A stretch of DNA of 64,000 bases from Planctomycetota bacterium (lineage in GTDB: Bacteria > Planctomycetota > Planctomycetia > Pirellulales > Lacipirellulaceae), in assembly GCA_013152205.1 (NCBI GenBank), contig JAADGV010000019.1, positions 28,939 to 92,938 on the forward strand. Direction: 5' to 3'. The first letter of the stretch is position 1. The number at the start of each line of letters is the position of its first letter. Below, one piece after another: positions 43,734 to 54,618 of the stretch. The notes beneath the pieces were generated by a model. The model was not told the DNA's origin. It was given only the letters and a program-made list of their open reading frames with translations, and did not search any database. The position numbers and the translations under genes were made by a program.

Positions 43734-46700
43734 ATGATTCGAGTGACCAGGTATAGCTTCAATCAAGCTTGTAGCGCGGTACGCGCAAGTCACAGCCGTC
43801 GTCGGCGAGCAGCCGGTGTGAGCCGACGCCAAAAGCATCGTCAATTGAAATTCGAGCCGCTGGAAGATCGCCGTGTGATGTCGGTGAATCCCTTGTTCCA
43901 AACGCCCGACGAGATTCTAGCGATTACGCGCGAGCAAGCCCTGAGCAGTGAGGTGCTCGGCGCTTTTGCACGATCGTCGACTCTTTCGCAATATGATGCA
44001 GAAACCCTGGCCGCAACTCAGGAGTGGATTGTTTTGGTAGCTGAGGGCGTGGATGCCCAGACGCTAAGCCAATCTACCGGTGTCAACGTCGCCGGCGCGA
44101 CAGGCATCATCCCTGATACCTATGTCGTGAGTGCAAACGAGGGTAGCGTCGACGCCCTAATTAGCTCGTTATCTGCGTCCGCCGAGGTTGATTACTTTTA
44201 TCCCTTGGTGCAACGTGAAGTAGCTACCCAATCGATTTCTATTCCGAATGACCCATACCTCAAGTACCAGTGGCAGTTAAATAACTTCGGTCAGGAAGTT
44301 GGTAGCCCCGATTGGAGTTCTATCCGGGGTACGCCCGGCGAGGATATCAATGTCCTCGGTGCTTGGGAGGACGGTATCACCGGCAGTGGTGTGCAAATTG
44401 CCATCGTGGACGGTGGAGTCCAAATAGATCACCCCGACTTGGCTGATAACATTAGTCAGGAAATACCTGGGTTGAGTTTGGGTGGCAACGACATTGCGCA
44501 TGGCACGGCAGTCGCCGGTTTAGCTGCGGGGGTTGGCAATAATGGTGTCGGAACGACCGGAGTTGCCTTCGGAGCCGATATCATTCCCATCGACCTCCTC
44601 AATGGCTTTGCTAGCGATTTTAGCACTGCCCAAGCGTTAACCTATCGATTCCAAGAAATCGACATCTACAACAATAGCTGGGGGTATGTCGGTGAGACTG
44701 CACGAACTATTACCGACTTGGGGCCGTTGTCGCTCACCGCACTAAGAAATTCCGTCTTTTTCGGTCGAGGTGGCTTGGGGAATATCCAAGTGGTTGCCTC
44801 TGGTAACGAGGGCACCAGTGCGCAATACAGTGGCTTTGCAAATAGTCGCTACACAATTGCGGTTTCTGCCGTTGATGAAACGGGGAATGCAATTGGGTAC
44901 GCAAATGGTGGTGCGAGTATCCTGGTAGCTGCGCCGTCTGGGGTCTCGGGTGCCATTATTCGGGATGAATTTATCGGTAGCGGTATTTGGACTACCGATT
45001 TGGTGGGCGATGCTGGCTACAATGGTGAGACTGTACATACCACCACTCCAGGAGAGCCGGTCGACTTTTTCGGGCCTGAATTCTTCGACGCTACTGAAGA
45101 CGCGGTAGATTACACCTCGAGATTCAATGGCACCTCGGCTTCCGCACCGCTTGTGTCGGGTGTCATTGCCTTGATGCTAGAAGCTAATCCAAATCTCACG
45201 TACCGCGATGTTCAGCACATTCTGGTTCGCTCGGCAAGGCAATCCGTTCCAACTGATGGAAATTGGATTACGAACTTACAAGAGTTTCAGCTCGACCCGT
45301 TAAGCCCCATTGATCAAGGGTTCTTTAATCCCGAAGCAGGTGGAGCAGATTGGCCTGCCAATACGAGATACCTAGTCGACCGTTTACCAAACCAGTTTAC
45401 CAACGGTGCTGGCTTCACCGTCAATCAGGGGATCGGTTCCTACTCAGACCCAGGCCTAGGGTTTGGCGTCGTCGATGCGACAGCGGCTGTTGAATTAGCA
45501 AAAAATTGGCTCACCGTAGGTGCTCAACAGAGCGAGCAGACCTGGACCACTACCACAGCACTTGCGCACAAGATATGGGGAAGCTACGAGAGTGAACCAG
45601 ACAATCAAGCCAAATATCTAGTGCCCGGTGGCATTGGTGGCGACTTCGACAACGACAAGGATTTTGGCGCATACTACGACCAGTTCCGAGAGGACAACTC
45701 GTTTTTTTCCGACGATACAGAGACGGCGCCTATGGACGACCCACCCTTCAACGACCGTGATATTCGTGGTGTTTTTGGGGGTCAGTCTGGCATACCTATT
45801 GTAGTCGGGGAGTCGATGGCGGTTGAATGGGTGGGAATAAAATTGGACTTAGGCCCTAGTAGCACCCAGGATCTAGACTACCTGCGCATCACGCTGGTTT
45901 CGCCCGATGGGACCAATTCGGAGCTCAATGCGTACGGGCAAAATATATCAGGCATCGTCGACCACCGTGACAGCATTACCTCTATTGGCGAATCTGGCGG
46001 AGACCTCGGAACTTCAACCCTGATTCTTTCCACCAATCGTAATTGGGGCGAGCGAACCGAGTCGAAACCTCGTCTCGACGAGGCGGGTGACCCGGTGCTT
46101 GATTTCAATGGCTTTGAGGTGACAGACGGTTGGCGACTAGTATTTGAAAACTATGGCGCATCAGAGATCGACATTAATAACTACGAAGTGGTTTTCTACG
46201 GAATTAACACTGAGGGCACGAGCCGTATCCAGGGAGTCCTCGGCGTCGACGACAACGCGGATGGGTTCTTCTCCGACTCTTCCGCTACCGCCGATAATTA
46301 CACCCGGTACATACTCGATCCTGATTCGAGTCATCGTATTTTTAATCCTGACCAGGAATCATTTGCCGGAGGCGTGATCGTTTATGTCGATATCAACGGA
46401 GATGGCGTCCGTGGCAGCATCGAACCATACTACCAGACCGGGGCTGATGGCAATTACTATTTCGATTTGCCGCCCGACACTTACGATATTCGTATCGATG
46501 GCACCGCCCTGCCCGAGGGACTAGATAATACCGCCAATATGACTTTGGCGCAGACCCCGCTCACAACGGTAACGGTTACTGGTGTTGGAGTGCGATATAC
46601 GTCGGCTCAAATGCCACTGGATGCAGACGTGGTCGCGCTAAATAACAAGCTGCTGCCCAATGTTGCTAGTGTGATCGACACCTTTGATATCAGCGGCGTG

Positions 46701-48821
46701 GTGTTTGCCGATTTAGACGGCAACGGTATCCAAGACGGCGATGATGGAACCATCGAAAATGCGGAAGTCTATGTCGATATCAACCAAAACGACACGTTCG
46801 ACCCGATACTAGATCCTGTCACAACAACCGCAGCGGATGGGTCTTACTCGTTTACCATCGAAGCATTGCCAGGGTATTACAGCGTCATCGTCCGCGAAGG
46901 GACCACGGGCGCGTTTTACATTCCTACCAATCCCGATGATTCGGAGCAGGCAATCTTCCTCGAACCAGGCGTCGTAGCCACCGGTATCGATTTCGGCTTC
47001 AGTGGATTTATTGAACCGCCGGAACCCGACCCCGACCCAGAAGATCCCCCTCCGATTGATCCAGCAACTCCCGGCGCTATTTCTGGTGTTGTCTTTGTCG
47101 ATTCCAACGGCAGCGGCACTCGAGATGCGGGCGAGGGCGGAGCGGCAGGAGTGACGGTTTATTTGGATGCCGATGGCAATGGCTCTTTTGACGTAGGCGA
47201 ACTTTCGAGAACGACGACAACAAACGGATCGTATCTCTTCAATTCCCTGGCAAATTCGGTACTCCATGTCGTCCGCATTGTTACACCGCCCGTGTTTTCG
47301 GATACGGCCCCAGTGACTGGGCAATACAACATTACGCTCACCCCGGGGCAAGTTGCAGGTGGGAGAGACTTTGGCATTCGCAGTTTGGCTATCAACGATT
47401 ATGGCGACCTGCCTACGGTCTACTTCACCAACATCGGTGAGGTGGATGATGCCAGTCACTTGATTTCCTCTATCTTTTTCTTGGGTGCGATTGTCGATGG
47501 CGAGCTTGGTCCCCAGCCCACCCCCGGAGCCGATGGCGACGACCTGACGACCTTTAACGACGAGGATGGGATTGTCTTTAGCACGCTTACCGAGGGGGAT
47601 ACCACTCTCGGCTTAACCGCTACGGCCAATTGGTTCGGCGGCTATCTACAAGGCTGGATGGATTTTAATGAAGATGGTTTCTTCGATCCTAGTGAACGCA
47701 TTTTTGATAACGAGTTGCTTGTAGCCGGTGCCAATAATTTCACGATCCCTGTTCCCGTTGGACTAACCACGGGCACTGTTTTTGCCCGATTCCGTTACGG
47801 CGAGTACGACATCGACGACATCTTTTCGCCGGCCCTTGTGGGCGAGGTCGAAGATTACGCGATTGACGTTGTCGCGCTCCCCGCGCCATTAACATTCAGC
47901 AATGGCCCCGACTTCGACAACGATGGCGACATCGATGGTTTCGACTTCTTATCCTGGCAGCTTGGGTTTGGGGCATCCGGCGCAGCCGTTGCCGCAGACG
48001 GCGACTCGGATGGCGACTCAGACGTCGACGCCAGCGACCTAAGTGATTGGGAGGCTGGATTTGGCACGGGGCTAGTAGCGGCGACCCAAGAAACCGGCGA
48101 CTACGACGAAGACGGTGATACCGATGGCTTCGACTTCCTGGCTTGGCAACAAGGGTTTGGAGCCGCTTCGCCTGCAGTCGCTTTGAGCGACGGCGACGGC
48201 AACAGCAGCAACAGCGTTGATGCGGACGACCTCGCAATCTGGGCCGCTTCGTTTGGCTCGACCACGACAGCCGCGGCTGCCGCGGCAGGTGATAACGGAA
48301 GCGGCGAATCCGCAGCAGCCGCTGCAAGTGCAGCATTGCCTGCGGCAGAAGCCAGCAACTACTCAGCTGCCAGCAGCGTCCCAGCGGGTTCGATTGTGCC
48401 TGCGTCTTTGGGGCTGCGATCAGTATCGTCGAGCGTTGCAGTGCCTTCGATTACCGCAACTGAGGTGGCTACGCAAGAATCTTCGTCCTTGGTGCGAATT
48501 GAAAAATCTCGCGATCGTCGTTCCGCGGACGGTGCCTCGTTAGCCCAGACCGTGCAATTGATCGTCGATGCGAACTTGGCGAAGCTTAGTCGAGTTTCGG
48601 GTACGCTATTTGAGATACGGACAAGTGATACGACCGTTGGGCAGGCGGTTGATCCCGAAGATCTGGGCTTTGCGCTACGAGACCGAGTGCTCGATAATCT
48701 CTATGCGAAGCGCAACCTTCCATTGAGAGATCGTTTCGAGCAGCTTGACGAGCATGAGTTCGAAGCCGAAGACGCGTTTGCCGTAGCTTTGGGCGAAGAA
48801 GTCGATTGGCGTTTTAACTAA
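43734..48821 (+). CDS. Giant secreted subtilase with SdrD-B, GEVED and dockerin-type repeats
   Basis: A protein of about 1695 residues. The N-terminal 'QLKFEPLEDRRVMSVN' (about 37-52) is the planctomycete LEPxEDR sorting motif. Subtilase catalytic residues: Asp in 'AIVDGGVQIDHPDL' (about 224), His in 'HGTAVAGLAAG' (about 255), Ser in 'FNGTSASAPLVSGV' (about 466). A P-proprotein-like domain (about 700-820), several SdrD B-like repeats (GVVFVDSNGSGTRDAGEGGA and others), a GEVED domain (NDYGDL ... GEVEDYAIDV) and two or more dockerin-type loops (DFDNDGDIDGFDFLSWQLGF, DYDEDGDTDGFDFLAWQQGF) follow. The start may be GTG 43740, since GAGAGG is better spaced from it. Probably cell-surface protease. 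Confidence 0.85.
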   Translation: MIRVTRYSFNQACSAVRASHSRRRRAAGVSRRQKHRQLKFEPLEDRRVMSVNPLFQTPDEILAITREQALSSEVLGAFARSSTLSQYDAETLAATQEWIVLVAEGVDAQTLSQSTGVNVAGATGIIPDTYVVSANEGSVDALISSLSASAEVDYFYPLVQREVATQSISIPNDPYLKYQWQLNNFGQEVGSPDWSSIRGTPGEDINVLGAWEDGITGSGVQIAIVDGGVQIDHPDLADNISQEIPGLSLGGNDIAHGTAVAGLAAGVGNNGVGTTGVAFGADIIPIDLLNGFASDFSTAQALTYRFQEIDIYNNSWGYVGETARTITDLGPLSLTALRNSVFFGRGGLGNIQVVASGNEGTSAQYSGFANSRYTIAVSAVDETGNAIGYANGGASILVAAPSGVSGAIIRDEFIGSGIWTTDLVGDAGYNGETVHTTTPGEPVDFFGPEFFDATEDAVDYTSRFNGTSASAPLVSGVIALMLEANPNLTYRDVQHILVRSARQSVPTDGNWITNLQEFQLDPLSPIDQGFFNPEAGGADWPANTRYLVDRLPNQFTNGAGFTVNQGIGSYSDPGLGFGVVDATAAVELAKNWLTVGAQQSEQTWTTTTALAHKIWGSYESEPDNQAKYLVPGGIGGDFDNDKDFGAYYDQFREDNSFFSDDTETAPMDDPPFNDRDIRGVFGGQSGIPIVVGESMAVEWVGIKLDLGPSSTQDLDYLRITLVSPDGTNSELNAYGQNISGIVDHRDSITSIGESGGDLGTSTLILSTNRNWGERTESKPRLDEAGDPVLDFNGFEVTDGWRLVFENYGASEIDINNYEVVFYGINTEGTSRIQGVLGVDDNADGFFSDSSATADNYTRYILDPDSSHRIFNPDQESFAGGVIVYVDINGDGVRGSIEPYYQTGADGNYYFDLPPDTYDIRIDGTALPEGLDNTANMTLAQTPLTTVTVTGVGVRYTSAQMPLDADVVALNNKLLPNVASVIDTFDISGVVFADLDGNGIQDGDDGTIENAEVYVDINQNDTFDPILDPVTTTAADGSYSFTIEALPGYYSVIVREGTTGAFYIPTNPDDSEQAIFLEPGVVATGIDFGFSGFIEPPEPDPDPEDPPPIDPATPGAISGVVFVDSNGSGTRDAGEGGAAGVTVYLDADGNGSFDVGELSRTTTTNGSYLFNSLANSVLHVVRIVTPPVFSDTAPVTGQYNITLTPGQVAGGRDFGIRSLAINDYGDLPTVYFTNIGEVDDASHLISSIFFLGAIVDGELGPQPTPGADGDDLTTFNDEDGIVFSTLTEGDTTLGLTATANWFGGYLQGWMDFNEDGFFDPSERIFDNELLVAGANNFTIPVPVGLTTGTVFARFRYGEYDIDDIFSPALVGEVEDYAIDVVALPAPLTFSNGPDFDNDGDIDGFDFLSWQLGFGASGAAVAADGDSDGDSDVDASDLSDWEAGFGTGLVAATQETGDYDEDGDTDGFDFLAWQQGFGAASPAVALSDGDGNSSNSVDADDLAIWAASFGSTTTAAAAAAGDNGSGESAAAAASAALPAAEASNYSAASSVPAGSIVPASLGLRSVSSSVAVPSITATEVATQESSSLVRIEKSRDRRSADGASLAQTVQLIVDANLAKLSRVSGTLFEIRTSDTTVGQAVDPEDLGFALRDRVLDNLYAKRNLPLRDRFEQLDEHEFEAEDAFAVALGEEVDWRFN

Positions 48822-49031
48822 ATCGAATTTCGCTTGGTTGAACGAAAAATAATCGTTCACGGAATAAAAAAATTGAACCACGAAGGACACGAAGAGCACT
48901 AAGGGGTTAGGAGGGCAAATAGCTTGCTCACACCTACACCTTTGGCTTTGCCCAAAGGATGACGGGGGGCTATTCTTCGTGATTCATTTTCTTCCATTCT
49001 GTGAACGGTTGCAGCGAAAAAAACACTTACG
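48822..49031. other. Intergenic region with a common dispersed motif
   Basis: It contains AACCACGAAGGACACGAAGA at 48876-48895, a motif widely repeated in environmental genomes; only one copy lies in this window. Confidence 0.4.
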
Positions 49032-49073
49032 AAAAAAGCCGCTCGCTGGGATTACCAACGGGCGGCTTTTTTG
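49032..49073. terminator. Bidirectional terminator for subtilase and csp
   Basis: AAAAAAGCCGC, loop, GGCGGCTTTTTT. A-run on one side and T-run on the other make it functional in both directions between convergent genes. Confidence 0.8.
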
Positions 49074-49114
49074 TGTTGTTTTAACGATTCAAAAGCGTTC
49101 TAAACGAAAGCGTT

Positions 49115-49309
49115 CTAAACGACTTTGACGTTCTCTGCACACGGACCCTTTGGGCCGCTGCCTTCTTGGTATTCCACTCGCTGGCCTTCATGTAGGCTAT
49201 CGAAGCTTGCTTCGATAAGGGCCGAGTGGTGGAAGAAGATATCACCACGGTCACCCTCGATGAATCCAAATCCCTTGTCCGTCAACTTCTTGATTGTACC
49301 TTCTGGCAT
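49115..49309 (-). CDS. Cold-shock-domain protein (CspA-like)
   Basis: A protein of 64 residues beginning 'MPEGTIKKLTDKGFGFIEGD'. RNP1 'GFGFI' and RNP2-like 'IFFHHSALIE' are present, followed by 'LHEGQRVEYQEGSGPKGP'. GGAGA lies 8 bases before the ATG, so I chose this start over the ATG at 49324. Binds single-stranded nucleic acid and acts as an RNA chaperone. Confidence 0.92.
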   Translation of the reverse strand: MPEGTIKKLTDKGFGFIEGDRGDIFFHHSALIEASFDSLHEGQRVEYQEGSGPKGPCAENVKVV

Positions 49310-49833
49310 TTTGCCAATCTCCAAAAACTAATACTCGTGGCCACTTTCAAATAGAGCGGTCCACCTAACTTGCCAACTCTCACTGGAAGAGTTGCTACAT
49401 AAGGTTGGGGGCAGCAAAATGCACGCATCCTGCGCCATCAACACACTCTATACGATAGCGGATTCCTGCAAGGGGTCAACTTGCAAATGCGGCTCAGACG
49501 CTAGCTTTTCCAGATATGTGTCGTTGCCGAGGTGAAATAGAGGGTTCATAGCTTCTGACGGGCCGTTGCTTGCATTTTGAGAAAAGCCTCTATACGCTAG
49601 AATTAGGCTGAATTTGAACGATACGCGTCCCAAAAACCAGTATAAAAAGCCTCTCCGTCGGGTTTGAAGAAATGTTTGGGACGAAATTGATGCCTGAATG
49701 GTGAATCGGAAAAAATTGGTGCGGAAATCGGCCATCTGTTAAGATGGGCTGCTCGCTATTTTGAGCGGATGTCACCGTTCGCCGTCCCTAAAAAAATCAC
49801 AATCACGCGATTTAGAAAGTGGCTCTAATCGAC
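49310..49833. other. Intergenic region upstream of csp and the cytochrome gene
   Basis: About 520 bp between divergent genes; the minus-strand half probably holds the csp promoter and 5' leader. ORFs here (49448-49775) are not convincing. An inverted repeat (CCAACTCTCACTGGAAGAGTTG, split GAGTTGC at 49370-49393) lies near the csp promoter region. Confidence 0.4.
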
Positions 49834-52800
49834 ATGAAACCAGTTGTACCTCCGTGGCGAATGGTCTGTTTTGTAGCGTGGTTGTCTGTTTGTGGCGGCA
49901 TCTTGCCAGGATATGCCGAACCGCCAGAGACCATCGACTTCAACTTCCACATTCGACCGATTCTTTCGGATCGTTGTTATGCTTGCCATGGCCCAGATGC
50001 AGAAGACCGGGCTGCTGATCTTCGTCTAGATGTCGAAGAAGGGGCCTATGCCGCTCTCGAGGGGGGCGAGGCTGCGCATGTCATCAAACCGGGGGCACCC
50101 GACGAGAGTGAGTTGTACTTACGTGTCTCGACCGAGGATGAAGATCTACGGATGCCGCCAGAAGATTCGAATCTGGAATTGTCGACCGAAGAAATTGCGC
50201 TGATTCGCAAGTGGATTGAGCAGGGGGCCGAATGGAAACCTCACTGGTCGTTTATTTCCGTCGAAGACCCACCTTTGCCAAAGATTGTTGCAACAGATTG
50301 GCCGAAGAATCCGATCGACTACTTTATCTTGGCTCGGCTCGAAAACGAAGATTTGCAACCGGCAGAGGCAGCAGGCCGCGAGAAACTGTTGCGACGCGCA
50401 AGCTTCGATCTGACCGGCTTGCCCCCGACGTTGAAGGAGTTGGATGCTTTTTTGGCCGACAAGTCGCCCGATGCCTACGAGAAAGTCGTCGATCGCTTGC
50501 TGGCGTCGACTCGTTACGGCGAGCGGATGGCCATCGACTGGCTCGACTTGGCCCGCTATGCCGACACTTTTGGTTTTCAGTCAGATGTCTATCGCGCAGT
50601 GTGGCCTTGGCGAGATTGGGTGGTCGAGGCCTTCAACCAAAACATGTCCTTCGACGAGTTTATCACCTGGCAATTGGCTGGCGATCTGCTGCCCGATGCG
50701 ACACAAAAGCAGGTTTTGGCCACTGCGTTTAATCGTTTACACCGTCAGACGAACGAGGGCGGCAGCATTGAAGAAGAATTTCGTACCGAGTACGTGATCG
50801 ATCGGACCGATACGTTCGGGATGGCGTTTCTCGGGTTGACGCTTGGGTGTGCCCGATGCCACGACCACAAATACGATCCAATATCTCAGCAAGAGTATTA
50901 CCAGTTGTTTAGTTTTTTCAACAGCATTGACGAGAGTGGACTCTACTCGCATTTTACGAATGCGATCCCCACGCCCACGTTGATGCTCTCGAAAACAGAA
51001 CAGCAAACCCAACTAGCCCAGTTACTGCAAGAAATTGAACAGTCAGAAGCAAGGCTAGCCGAGGTGGCTGACGAGCAACAGAAAGCTTGGGAAACGTGGC
51101 TAGCGCAGCAACCTCCACAGTCAGTGGTCGGTGGGCTGATTGGCGATTTTGGCATGGAAACGATCGAAGACGGAAAAATCGCCAACCGTGTTGATGGCGA
51201 AAAGACAGGGACTGTCGTCGAGGGGCCGAAGTTGGTCTCGGGCAAAGTCGGCCAGGGCCTGCTGCTGAGTGGCGAGAACCAGTTTTCTACAGAGGTGGGC
51301 GGGGCGTTTTCGCGCCATGATCCGTTTTCGATCGGTTTATGGATCAACACGTCCGAGGAGCTGCAGAGGGCGGTTATTTGGCACCACTCGCGTTCGTGGA
51401 CCGATGCAGGGAGTCGCGGCTATCAGCTTCTGTTTGAAGAGGGGCAGCTGAGTGCTTCGGTGATTCATTTTTGGCCGGGAAACGCGATACGTGTTCTCTC
51501 CAAGCGTAAAATGCCCATTGGCCAATGGATACATGTGCTGGTGAGCTACGACGGGTCGAGCCGGGCGGCGGGTCTAAAAATCTATGTAGACGGAAAACTT
51601 GAACCTTGCTCGACGGTTCGCGATAAGTTGACGCGGACGATTGCTTACGACGACGACACGGTAAAGACTCTGACGTTAGGGCAACGGTTCCGCGATCGCG
51701 GGTTCAAAAACGGCATGGTCGACGAACTGAAAATCTACGACCGAGAGTTGACTTCGCTAGAAGCGGCCCAAGTTGCCGGCAACAAGACGGTCGCCAGCGT
51801 GCTCGCCGAATCGAAGGCAGAGCAACAGGCAGCATTGCGCGACTTCTACCTGCGGAATTACAACGAGGAGTACCGCCAAGCTTCGGGAGCCCTTCAGGCA
51901 GCACGAAAGAAGCGTGGCGAACTCGTCGACTCGATCGCCGAAATCATGGTAATGAAAGAGCTTCCCGAGCCGCGACCAACTTTTCTACTCGAGCGAGGAG
52001 CTTACGATGCGCCAGGCGAGCAGGTAACTCGTGATGCACCCGCTTCGTTGGGCCCGATGAGCGCCGACTTGCCACGAAACCGATTAGGATTGGCTCGCTG
52101 GTTGACCGATGGTCGCCATCCGCTAACGGCAAGAGTGGCCGTGAATCGATACTGGCAATCGCTGTTCGGCATAGGACTGGCGGCGACGCCAGACGATTTG
52201 GGCAGTCAGGGACAATTGCCGACGCACCCCGAATTGCTCGACTGGTTGGCGCATTCGTTCGTCGAGTCGGGCTGGGATATCAAGCAATTGTTGAAGCGGA
52301 TGGTGATGTCGGCGACCTATCGGCAAAGCAGCCAATGTACGCCGGAGGTGCGCGAGCGAGACCCCGTCAATATATTGTTTGCCCGTGGGCCACACGAACA
52401 GTTATCGGCAGAGATGTTACGAGATGAAGCGCTGTTTGCCAGTGGGCAACTTGTGGAGAAGCAAGGGGGGCCACCCGTCAAACCGTATCAACCAGCGGGG
52501 CTTTGGAAAGAAAAGGGAACCCAGACCTACGAACGCGACAAGGGCGAAGGAAGCCATCGTCGTAGCTTGTACACCTATTGGAAACGAACCTCGCCGCCGC
52601 CAGGGATGCTCACGCTGAATGCTGCTAAGCGGGATGTCTGTTTGGTTAAGCGGCAAGCCACGGCAACGCCCTTACAGTCGTTGGTGCTGTTGAACGATCC
52701 CCAGTATGTCGAATCAGCGCGGGCATTGGCCCAAAAGGTCCTAGAGCAAGTGGAAGGCTCGGCGGACGAGAAAATGACCCTATTGTTCCGCACGTTGACA

Positions 52801-53010
52801 AGTCGCACGCCTAGCAAGGCAGAGCTACTATTGATGAATACTGCCTACGAGGAGCAGCGGCAGATGTTCACGCAACAGCCAGAGCGTGCAAAAGAGCTAT
52901 TGGCCGTTGGCGACCTTCCATTGAACGAAAACCTCGCGACGACCGAAGTCGCGGCGTTGACCGTTGTGGCCGAGATGGTGATGAATTTTGAAGAATCAGT
53001 GACTAAGTAA
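49834..53010 (+). CDS. PSCyt1-DUF1549-LamG-DUF1553 planctomycete cytochrome protein
   Basis: About 1058 residues. Signal peptide (to about residue 28). PSCyt1 haem motif '[16 protein letters not shown]' (about 47-62; CxxCH). DUF1549: '[17 protein letters not shown]', '[17 protein letters not shown]' (about 150-245). A LamG-like concanavalin domain inserted at about 430-625 ([20 protein letters not shown]). DUF1553: '[20 protein letters not shown]', '[11 protein letters not shown]', '[15 protein letters not shown]'. The start could be GTG 49819. Such genes are found almost only in Planctomycetota and relatives and form pairs with DUF1501; function is unresolved, probably polymer degradation with electron transfer. 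Confidence 0.92.
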   Translation: MKPVVPPWRMVCFVAWLSVCGGILPGYAEPPETIDFNFHIRPILSDRCYACHGPDAEDRAADLRLDVEEGAYAALEGGEAAHVIKPGAPDESELYLRVSTEDEDLRMPPEDSNLELSTEEIALIRKWIEQGAEWKPHWSFISVEDPPLPKIVATDWPKNPIDYFILARLENEDLQPAEAAGREKLLRRASFDLTGLPPTLKELDAFLADKSPDAYEKVVDRLLASTRYGERMAIDWLDLARYADTFGFQSDVYRAVWPWRDWVVEAFNQNMSFDEFITWQLAGDLLPDATQKQVLATAFNRLHRQTNEGGSIEEEFRTEYVIDRTDTFGMAFLGLTLGCARCHDHKYDPISQQEYYQLFSFFNSIDESGLYSHFTNAIPTPTLMLSKTEQQTQLAQLLQEIEQSEARLAEVADEQQKAWETWLAQQPPQSVVGGLIGDFGMETIEDGKIANRVDGEKTGTVVEGPKLVSGKVGQGLLLSGENQFSTEVGGAFSRHDPFSIGLWINTSEELQRAVIWHHSRSWTDAGSRGYQLLFEEGQLSASVIHFWPGNAIRVLSKRKMPIGQWIHVLVSYDGSSRAAGLKIYVDGKLEPCSTVRDKLTRTIAYDDDTVKTLTLGQRFRDRGFKNGMVDELKIYDRELTSLEAAQVAGNKTVASVLAESKAEQQAALRDFYLRNYNEEYRQASGALQAARKKRGELVDSIAEIMVMKELPEPRPTFLLERGAYDAPGEQVTRDAPASLGPMSADLPRNRLGLARWLTDGRHPLTARVAVNRYWQSLFGIGLAATPDDLGSQGQLPTHPELLDWLAHSFVESGWDIKQLLKRMVMSATYRQSSQCTPEVRERDPVNILFARGPHEQLSAEMLRDEALFASGQLVEKQGGPPVKPYQPAGLWKEKGTQTYERDKGEGSHRRSLYTYWKRTSPPPGMLTLNAAKRDVCLVKRQATATPLQSLVLLNDPQYVESARALAQKVLEQVEGSADEKMTLLFRTLTSRTPSKAELLLMNTAYEEQRQMFTQQPERAKELLAVGDLPLNENLATTEVAALTVVAEMVMNFEESVTK

Positions 53011-53027
53011 CGGAGAACCATATTCCG

Positions 53028-54488
53028 ATGAACGAGACGTTAATCAATCGTGATGCCGAAGTGGAGATGACACGTCGCCATTTTTTCTCGCGCACGAGCA
53101 CTGGGCTGGGCGCGGTGGCGTTGGGGCATTTGTTGGCAACCGACTCCAGCTACGGCGCCTCGGCTAGCGGAAGTATGTCAGGCGTTCTCAAAAGTCTGCA
53201 TTACCCGCCGCGGGCAAAGCGGGTGATTTATCTGTTTATGAGCGGTGGGCCTTCGCAAATCGATCTGCTCGATGACAAACCCGTTTTGAGGGAGAAAAAC
53301 GGCGAAGATTTGCCAGCCTCGGTGCGGATGGGGCAGCGACTAACAGGGATGTCGTCCAATCAGGCGACGCTGCCGTTGGCCGGATCGATTTTCGATTTCG
53401 CGAAATACGGCAATAGCGGGGCTGAGATTAGTGAGCTGCTTCCGCATACGGCCAAGGTTGCCGACGATTTGTGCATCATTCGTTCGATGCACACCGAGGC
53501 AATCAACCATGATCCGGCGATTACGTTTTTCCAAACAGGTTCGCAGATGGCGGGGCGACCTTCCATTGGTGCCTGGCTCGATTATGGGCTGGGTTCGGCA
53601 AACGAAAATCTGCCTAGTTTTTGTGTGTTGGTCACAAAAAACAAAGGAGGGCAACCTCTGTATGCCCGGTTGTGGGGCAATGGCTTTTTAGCTGCCCAGC
53701 ACCAAGGGGTCCAGTTTCGCGCTGGCAAAGATCCGGTTCTCTATTTGAACAATCCCCAAGGCGTCACGACTCAGGGGCGGCGGTTGATGCTTGATCGTCT
53801 ACGGGAAATGCACCAGATGCAGTACGAGCGATCGCTCGACCCGGCAATCTCGGCTCGGATTGCTCAGTACGAAATGGCATTTCGTATGCAGTCGTCGGTG
53901 CCCGAGGTGACCGACGTCTCGAATGAGCCAGACCATGTGTTTGATATGTACGGGCCAGACTCGCGGAACCCAGGGACGTTTGCAGCCAACTGCTTGCTAG
54001 CGCGTCGGCTGGCCGAAAAAGACGTACGGTTTATCCAACTCTTTCACCGCGGCTGGGATCAGCACGGCAACTTGCCGAAATCCATTGCCAACCAATGCCG
54101 CGAAACCGACCAAGCCTGTGCCGCTTTGATTCGCGACCTGAAGCAGCGCGGCATGTTGGACGACACGCTCGTTGTTTGGGGAGGCGAGTTCGGACGCACA
54201 AGCTACAGCCAAGGAAAGCTGACTTCAGACGACTATGGCCGCGATCATCATCCTCGCTGTTTTTCGATGTGGATGGCAGGCGGAGGCACAAAGGCGGGCA
54301 CGGTCTATGGCGAAACCGATGACTTCAGCTACAACATCGTAAAAGACCCGGTACATGTGCACGATCTTCATGCCACGATCTTAAAACTACTGGGAATCGA
54401 CCACGAGCGACTCACTTACAAGTCTCAAGGCCGTCGCTACCGATTGACCGATGTCTTCGGCAAGGTGGTAGACGGTTTAATGGCCTAG
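53028..54488 (+). CDS. DUF1501 protein (alkaline-phosphatase-fold, Tat-exported)
   Basis: A protein of 486 residues with N-terminal Tat-like '[20 protein letters not shown]'. Characteristic DUF1501 segments: '[18 protein letters not shown]' (about 68-85), '[18 protein letters not shown]' and '[20 protein letters not shown]' followed by DHHP (about 386-410). GGAGAA precedes the ATG. It starts 17 bp after the DUF1549/DUF1553 gene, the standard pairing in planctomycetes. The DUF1501 fold is related to sulfatases; substrate unknown. Acts in the periplasm. Confidence 0.93.
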   Translation: MNETLINRDAEVEMTRRHFFSRTSTGLGAVALGHLLATDSSYGASASGSMSGVLKSLHYPPRAKRVIYLFMSGGPSQIDLLDDKPVLREKNGEDLPASVRMGQRLTGMSSNQATLPLAGSIFDFAKYGNSGAEISELLPHTAKVADDLCIIRSMHTEAINHDPAITFFQTGSQMAGRPSIGAWLDYGLGSANENLPSFCVLVTKNKGGQPLYARLWGNGFLAAQHQGVQFRAGKDPVLYLNNPQGVTTQGRRLMLDRLREMHQMQYERSLDPAISARIAQYEMAFRMQSSVPEVTDVSNEPDHVFDMYGPDSRNPGTFAANCLLARRLAEKDVRFIQLFHRGWDQHGNLPKSIANQCRETDQACAALIRDLKQRGMLDDTLVVWGGEFGRTSYSQGKLTSDDYGRDHHPRCFSMWMAGGGTKAGTVYGETDDFSYNIVKDPVHVHDLHATILKLLGIDHERLTYKSQGRRYRLTDVFGKVVDGLMA

Positions 54489-54542
54489 TGTGTTATGCGT
54501 TTTTATTCTTCCAACACTCCCAGCCCTAAGAGCCAGACCATT

Positions 54543-54601
54543 TCGTTAGCGGTGTCGGCCACGACACCCTCCCACAAAACACTCATGCAAACAGAAAAAG
54601 G
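54543..54601. repeat. Dispersed repeat R3, copy 2
   Basis: TCGTTAGCGGTGTCGGCCAC, then GACACCCTCCC, CAAAACACTCATGC and AAACAGAAAAA. Located between convergent genes. Confidence 0.65.
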
Positions 54602-54618
54602 TAAAACGCTCTACTTCC

